Below are positions 60,701-64,000 of a stretch of 64,000 bases of DNA, piece after piece. The notes beneath the pieces are model-generated. The model did not search any database. It was not told where the DNA came from and saw only the letters and a list, made by a program, of their open reading frames with translations. Both the position numbers and the translations under genes were made by a program. This DNA comes from Defluviitaleaceae bacterium (GTDB taxonomy: Bacteria > Bacillota > Clostridia > Lachnospirales > WQUN01), in assembly GCA_009777845.1 (NCBI GenBank), contig WRLD01000005.1, positions 1 through 64,000 of the forward strand. Direction: 5' to 3'. Numbering within the stretch: the first letter of the stretch is position 1; every line of letters begins with the position of its first letter.

Positions 60701-63094
60701 ACCAAAGGTAAACCACCGCGCCGTCCATGCAGGGCTAGTAAGCGAATCAATACTCGTAAAGCGCGTAAACAGCCCAGAGCTACTCGCAAGCTGTAGCGGA
60801 TTGGACGTGTCCACGGGCATGGTAGCCCCTGATATTACGCCAAATTGCGGCGTTGCGTTCGCGTTAGTTCTGCCCTGCGTAATACCAAGCAGAGTAGACG
60901 AGCCAGAGCGGAACTCCAACGCAAGCGAAGGGCGGTTTGGGTTGTTCCCTGCTGTGATTGTGCCAGGCAAATAATCAAAGGTGACAAAGACCCTGTTACC
61001 AACGGCAGGCGAGGGTAAGGTCGTAGATACAGACCTTGCTCCGCCCTGCCCAGAAATAATCCAGTTATAGTAATTGTTGGCAGGGCTTGCCCCTGCTTCC
61101 GCCACTACCTCACCTGCGCTAAACTGCCAACGGCGCGCGTCCGTAGTGCCTGTAGTCGTAAAATACGAGCCAGAAAACTCGCCCTCCATACGAGCGGCAG
61201 GCCACTGGAATGGTGTCCAGTCGCTGTAATTGCCTGCGCGTAGTGTGGGGATTAAGGTGGCGAAGATATGAGTGGGGCTTGGGCTTGGCGAGGGGCTTGG
61301 TGAGGGGCTTGGCGAAGGGCTAGGACTTGGGCTTGGTGAAGGGCTTGGCGAGGGGCTAGGGCTAGGGCTTGGCGTAGGAGTACCGCCCTCCGCAATAGTG
61401 ATTCCTGTAATAAGCATATCGGGGAACGGCGCGGACGAGCTGTCACAGCCGATACTATAACGCACAGTGCCGTCTGCCAAAATTTGTGAGCCGTTCATAA
61501 CGGCAGTTAGCGTAAATTCGCCGCTTGCGTTAGGTGTAGCAAAATAAGTGCGTTGCGGCGATACGCCGTCCTCCGTGCGTATTCTCGCGCGCTTGCCTGC
61601 CGCGTTATTTGTAAAACTGCCAGTAACTGTAAACGTGTATTCACTACTCGCGTTTACGCCCGATAGGTTATTTATTTGGAACAATACGCCCTGTGATGAG
61701 CCTGTTCTGCCAGTAACTGTTACCGAGCGTGAAGCCCCAGAGTTGGCGGTGATTTGCGTAGTAGACGCGCCGTTTCTTACCAGTACGTCTGTGGCGCGGG
61801 CGGAGGACGAGCTGCCGCCAGTGCCAGTAAGCCGCGTAAACGCGTCGGCAGGCATAGTCTGCATATTAAACAAAAATGGGTCGGGTTCTACAGAAATAGA
61901 GGGAAAGACTAATTGCGGATAGTTGCTTCTTATATGACGAGTAGCGTCCCCTATTGTACTCATTCCTATATCGGGATATTGTCCGCAGCTATAATTGGAA
62001 GTCCACGCCATTACGCCCTGCCAGTTATTGTTAAATGCGTTTACATAGTCCTGCCGTATTGTGTATTGCGTGCTTGTTTGGGTAAACGGCGTACTGCTTC
62101 CTGTCCAGCCGCGAGTACCGCCGCCGTAGGTTTCGCCTATTAGCGCGGGTCGGTCGGCGGTTAGCCCCCAGCCGCCCTGTGCAAGCGTTCCTGTAGGCGT
62201 TCTCGTAAAGGGGTGACCGAACCATTCGCCCACATAGTCATAATAATGGGTAGACCAAAAATCCAGCTTGGCGTACGGGCTGTTAAGCTGCGCCTGCATA
62301 CGCGTGTCGGAGGCCATATTGCCTGTATGATTGTCGGAATTATACTTAGGCATAGCAAAGCCGACCGTTACCAGTACATCGCTTGTACTGCGTATTTCGG
62401 CGGCGTTACGCGCGAAAAAGTTCGTCAAATGCGCCCACGAGAAGCCGTTGGTTGAATAATTCTGCACACGGTTTCCGTTTACGTCCTCCTCGTGTACCCA
62501 GTCCGGCTCGTTCATCAGGTCAATACTCCACAAATACGGATTGTCGCCGAAACGCTGAATAAAGCCCCTTGTGTAATGCTCCACAAACGAGTCAATATTC
62601 GCCGAGGACGAGAGCATATTACGCCACCTCGCGCCGTTTGTTCCCTTGAAATGGTCGAACGAGGTAATCGCCGCCATTATATAAATTTCGTGTTCCATGG
62701 CTAGGTCGAACAGCTGCCCGAGGTGATTCCAGTGACTGCTAGAAACGCCCGAAACAAGCCCCTGCGCGTTGATTGTAACCGCGCCCTGGTCGTTGTTACA
62801 GTTTACCCATATTCTGGTAGCATTTACGCCGTCCTGCTTCAACAGCGCGAAATGCTCCGCCCATTGGGAACGGTTGAAATTGCCGCCGAAGTCGTTCCAG
62901 TTGAACCACGGCGTATTTACGCCGTTGACCCAAATTCGCTGGTCGTCCCCTACCCTAAACTCCTGCCCCGAAACATAAATTCGGCGCGGGTCGCGGGTAG
63001 AAAGCGCCGTTACTTGCTCAGTTATGTGAAGCATAGGCAGCATCGAGGCAAGTATGGTGATAGTGAGTAGAATTGCGGTGATTTGTTTTTTCAT
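57734..63094 (-). CDS. Giant secreted GH5-like and PL11 rhamnogalacturonan lyase with dockerin
   Basis: 1786 residues, ATG after GGGAGGGG. Signal peptide 1-30. Residues about 38-400 are a GH5/mannanase-like barrel with acid/base Glu in DLMNEPDW (about 196) and nucleophile Glu in ALIGETYGG (about 325). Residues 410-570 are a carbohydrate-binding-like domain. A Pro-Ser linker spans 575-608. Residues 615-790 are a second beta domain. Residues 990-1700 match PL11 rhamnogalacturonan lyase (VEWLDRGVVAVPNN, DVDSDGQYEILVKW, GHGDALHQ, IFGDWREEIIVR), which cuts the pectin RG-I backbone. The end is a canonical type I dockerin with two calcium loops (DVDGNGFINIID, DIDGNGVVNEQD). Its stop overlaps the serine hydrolase end by 4 bases. 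Confidence 0.9.
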   Translation of the reverse strand: MKKQITAILLTITILASMLPMLHITEQVTALSTRDPRRIYVSGQEFRVGDDQRIWVNGVNTPWFNWNDFGGNFNRSQWAEHFALLKQDGVNATRIWVNCNNDQGAVTINAQGLVSGVSSSHWNHLGQLFDLAMEHEIYIMAAITSFDHFKGTNGARWRNMLSSSANIDSFVEHYTRGFIQRFGDNPYLWSIDLMNEPDWVHEEDVNGNRVQNYSTNGFSWAHLTNFFARNAAEIRSTSDVLVTVGFAMPKYNSDNHTGNMASDTRMQAQLNSPYAKLDFWSTHYYDYVGEWFGHPFTRTPTGTLAQGGWGLTADRPALIGETYGGGTRGWTGSSTPFTQTSTQYTIRQDYVNAFNNNWQGVMAWTSNYSCGQYPDIGMSTIGDATRHIRSNYPQLVFPSISVEPDPFLFNMQTMPADAFTRLTGTGGSSSSARATDVLVRNGASTTQITANSGASRSVTVTGRTGSSQGVLFQINNLSGVNASSEYTFTVTGSFTNNAAGKRARIRTEDGVSPQRTYFATPNASGEFTLTAVMNGSQILADGTVRYSIGCDSSSAPFPDMLITGITIAEGGTPTPSPSPSPSPSPSPSPSPSPSPSPSPSPSPSPSPTHIFATLIPTLRAGNYSDWTPFQWPAARMEGEFSGSYFTTTGTTDARRWQFSAGEVVAEAGASPANNYYNWIISGQGGARSVSTTLPSPAVGNRVFVTFDYLPGTITAGNNPNRPSLALEFRSGSSTLLGITQGRTNANATPQFGVISGATMPVDTSNPLQLASSSGLFTRFTSIDSLTSPAWTARWFTFGIVFDFSQQNARIVAVQRGSTAVLADVTVPISGSDISSVVWNYTRPSGVNISTDNNGIDNLFFFYEAHHTNTIVDFVPPAMLGAPPSPVDPGANATLWQNWFITADKGAQIADLNLPTQIQAILFDGSSATVPISWAVTDMPWTRTAEKPTTMVFDSNRAGVYEFTGTTTDVNGVAHNRMGVKPKIFVEVRTGLLHDFARPVEWLDRGVVAVPNNSGGGTLVQWRLSAEEYAQDMRFDVFRLRGGSDTRIATATNATNFIDTGGAAGDGYWVVPVGESRDSVTAGYGVRLANNYLQVPLQQPRSRPNPALAYNGVLNYPSTENPTTTIDYIVSDMSVADVDSDGQYEILVKWTTNMQRDPGLSARHTGETIYDMYKFSPTTGASELLWRINWGINRTSGEHIAPMHFFDLDNSGFAKFAIATSEGTRVYHPDPVTGLVLETFEGGTPVYIIGGNGTNNHSGNFNYHGLLNFSRGFYNRDSASGGNWVSNPSNVWIGGTRCPVRNVNNTGAVGRINNGPEFFTVFDGLTGLPLDTVEYFAPYGINRGGWGDTNQNRSDRFMGAVAFMPKGGVEGAEPWPTVVEARQHYNPSFAAAYQLIDGKIQAIWQYDFREWGTPTGGNHQMIVGDVNFDGYDEVSFGSVTLDHRGRILWAATGDRGTINVGHGDALHQTAIFPNSRELYRFSPHEAGPPDNVTLFHAATGRPVWTHSTAANDVGRGAMGNITPLPGFEVWASGGTPIHNMLTGEQIHVSGGVPINFMVYWTGALMREFLDGGGDAALSISRLTNFNFSYQPSVGIVRNAGASRLEATRANVQTLTGTLSVNGTKSNPSLQADIFGDWREEIIVRTSNNQALRIYTTNHHTPYTFYTFMHDPAYRLAVSLQNAAYNQPPHPSFYIGPTVAASVLAREMPVPNTRFARVPQGDFVIGDVDGNGFINIIDMITIARYVVGENVSIDLRAADIDGNGVVNEQDVRMILKLLVGFRLEDIRA
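61269..61370. repeat. Simple repeat encoding a Pro-Ser linker
   Basis: About 100 bp of GGGCTTGGCGA/GGGCTTGGTGA/GGGCTAGG six-base units, coding (SP)n on the minus strand. It joins the GH5/CBM half to the PL11 half. Likely to vary in length between strains. Confidence 0.85.
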
Positions 63095-63145
63095 ACAAGA
63101 AATCCCCTCCCAAAAATAACCATTACAAATTTACTACAATTTTAA

Positions 63146-63174
63146 TTGACATACGCTTTTCTACGTTGTATATT
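63146..63174 (+). promoter_or_regulatory. Orphan sigma-A promoter on the plus strand
   Basis: TTGACA (63146-63151), exactly 17 bases, TATATT (63169-63174). Both neighbouring genes are on the minus strand, so it faces away from the dockerin gene and towards the thrC 3' end. Confidence 0.6.
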
Positions 63175-63180
63175 TGTGTC

Positions 63181-63278
63181 GAGATATAAATTTGGTCGTG
63201 CAACACACTAACATAATTTGACAACGTGGTTTTTACCGCATATCGGACAGGGCATATCCCCCCTGTCCTCTTTTTTTT
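63181..63278 (+). ncRNA. Candidate small RNA of about 98 nt
   Basis: Bounded by the promoter at 63146-63174 and a textbook terminator: GGACAGGG (63245-63252), 8-base loop, CCCTGTCC (63261-63268), TC, then eight T (63271-63278). No start codon with a ribosome site lies inside. It is intergenic and ends 20 bases before the thrC stop on the other strand. Confidence 0.45.
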
Positions 63279-63298
63279 GCGGAAAAGCGGAAACGCCC

Positions 63299-64000
63299 CT
63301 ACTGCAAAAACTCCAACACGCATTTCTCCATTCCCGCAATCTCCGCCACACCGCTATGCACCACATCACGGCCTTTCAAGCCGCAAAACTGCACAGGCAC
63401 GCTGCCCCTTGTAAGCTCCGCCATTTGCTCCATAAGCTCAAAATCGTCATACCTCTCGTACTTGTCGTCAATGCTCGTCATTACAGTTTTTGTAAATTTA
63501 TACGGACTTGCGGTAGACACAATCACGCCCCTTTCGCCAGATTTTTCCTGCGCGGTGTATGCCACAGCCGTGTGCGGGTCGATTAAATAGCCCTGTGCGA
63601 AAACCTTTTTTATTGCGGCGCGTACCTCCCTTTCCGTAGCGGCATAGCCGACAAAATCTCTAGGCACATCTAACGTAAAACGCTGTTTAGTCGACAGCCT
63701 CGTCAGCCGCTCCTGCACATTGTCACTGGAAATTTCATACACCAAACGCTCAAAATTGCTAGGCACTAGAATATCCATAGACGGCGAGGACGTTAAATAA
63801 AACGGACGATTAGAATCAAAAACGCCAGTATCAAAATAGTCACAAAGCACCCTATTCTCGTTGCTTGCACAAATTAGCTTGTCAATAGGAAGCCCCATTT
63901 TTTTTGCGTAATAGCCTGCCAAAATGTTGCCGAAATTGCCTGTAGGCACGACAAAATTAACGGCTCCCTGCGAGCCAAGCCGCGAATACGCATAGAAATA
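63299..64000 (-). CDS. thrC: Threonine synthase, C-terminal part (5' end outside window)
   Basis: 234 codons are visible, open to the right edge. Residues read FYAYSRLGSQGAVNFVVPTG, then NFGNILAGYYAKKMGLPIDK and ICASNENRVL: the pyridoxal-phosphate phosphate cradle and neighbouring loops of the longer (type I, YfiC/yeast-like) threonine synthase. SPSMDILVPSNFERL and DPHTAVA support this. It makes threonine from phosphohomoserine. The usual stop is present. Confidence 0.93.
   Translation of the reverse strand, partial: YFYAYSRLGSQGAVNFVVPTGNFGNILAGYYAKKMGLPIDKLICASNENRVLCDYFDTGVFDSNRPFYLTSSPSMDILVPSNFERLVYEISSDNVQERLTRLSTKQRFTLDVPRDFVGYAATEREVRAAIKKVFAQGYLIDPHTAVAYTAQEKSGERGVIVSTASPYKFTKTVMTSIDDKYERYDDFELMEQMAELTRGSVPVQFCGLKGRDVVHSGVAEIAGMEKCVLEFLQ

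Noticed and set aside
57734..63094. Split of the giant enzyme into two genes at the Pro-Ser linker
   Set aside because: The frame is continuous through the linker, with no internal ribosome site or stop.
1..64000. tRNA, rRNA, transposase or phage genes
   Set aside because: None was recognised by eye. The repeats have no transposase of their own here. A tRNA scan would be needed to exclude a missed tRNA in the repeat-rich gaps.

Overview
The window looks like a chromosomal segment of an endospore-forming, Gram-positive member of the Bacillota, most likely a Clostridia-type plant-polysaccharide degrader. The evidence is spo0A, a SpoVB-family flippase, the PrpC/PrkC/RsgA cluster, a zinc-type S14, a KOW-domain protein after map, and several large secreted proteins with dockerin or dockerin-like tails. 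No rRNA, tRNA, CRISPR array, transposase or prophage block was seen.

Layout. 1-11 kb: the end of a secreted dockerin-like protein, an orphan response regulator ending in a 12-C tract, a type II restriction-modification pair (HindVP-like nuclease and C5 methyltransferase), spoVB, then a leucine-rich-repeat surface protein and a 1381-residue M6 metalloprotease. 11-14.3 kb: a tightly coupled operon (SEC-C protein, Sua5, YwlE-like phosphatase, small membrane protein, FtsY). 14.3-17.2 kb: a toxin-antitoxin pair, a CotH-kinase protein and a 43-codon Asn-rich gene that may be sporulation controlled. 17.2-25.8 kb: an intergenic repeat zone, prpC-prkC-rsgA, convergent spo0A, an S41 protease, a second rsgA and a small membrane protein. 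25.8-34.7 kb: a secreted phosphatase and an RCC1-repeat protein with the same tail module, then a LytTR two-component system whose regulator and kinase flank a repeat-rich surface protein. 34.7-36.4 kb: a repeat island. 36.4-38.9 kb: a small operon with a degenerate GGDEF protein, a CvpA protein and a PilO-like membrane protein. 39.2-54.5 kb: the complete S10-spc-alpha ribosomal super-operon on the minus strand (rpsJ to rplQ), lacking adk between secY and map. 54.7-57.7 kb: a four-gene operon (cysteine hydrolase, AmiS/UreI channel, sugar kinase, beta-lactamase-like serine hydrolase). 57.7-64 kb: a giant dockerin-bearing GH5-like/PL11 enzyme, a candidate small RNA, and the end of thrC.

What stands out is the amount of repeated, hairpin-forming DNA. 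At least six families are visible: a 112-bp element with GTAGGGG termini; a short palindrome around GGTGTTGTC/GACAACACC that occurs both between genes and inside the coding sequence of the gene at 31116; GGGGC-GCCCC hairpin units after stop codons; an 83-nt element duplicated in the ribosomal operon; a 64-65-bp tandem array; and ATCCGCGTAAATCCG-type repeats. One copy of the short palindrome has landed inside a 112-bp element, which gives a relative order of events. A second theme is a shared C-terminal module (Flg_new-type repeat plus a dockerin-like domain with a degenerate first calcium loop) on four otherwise unrelated secreted proteins.
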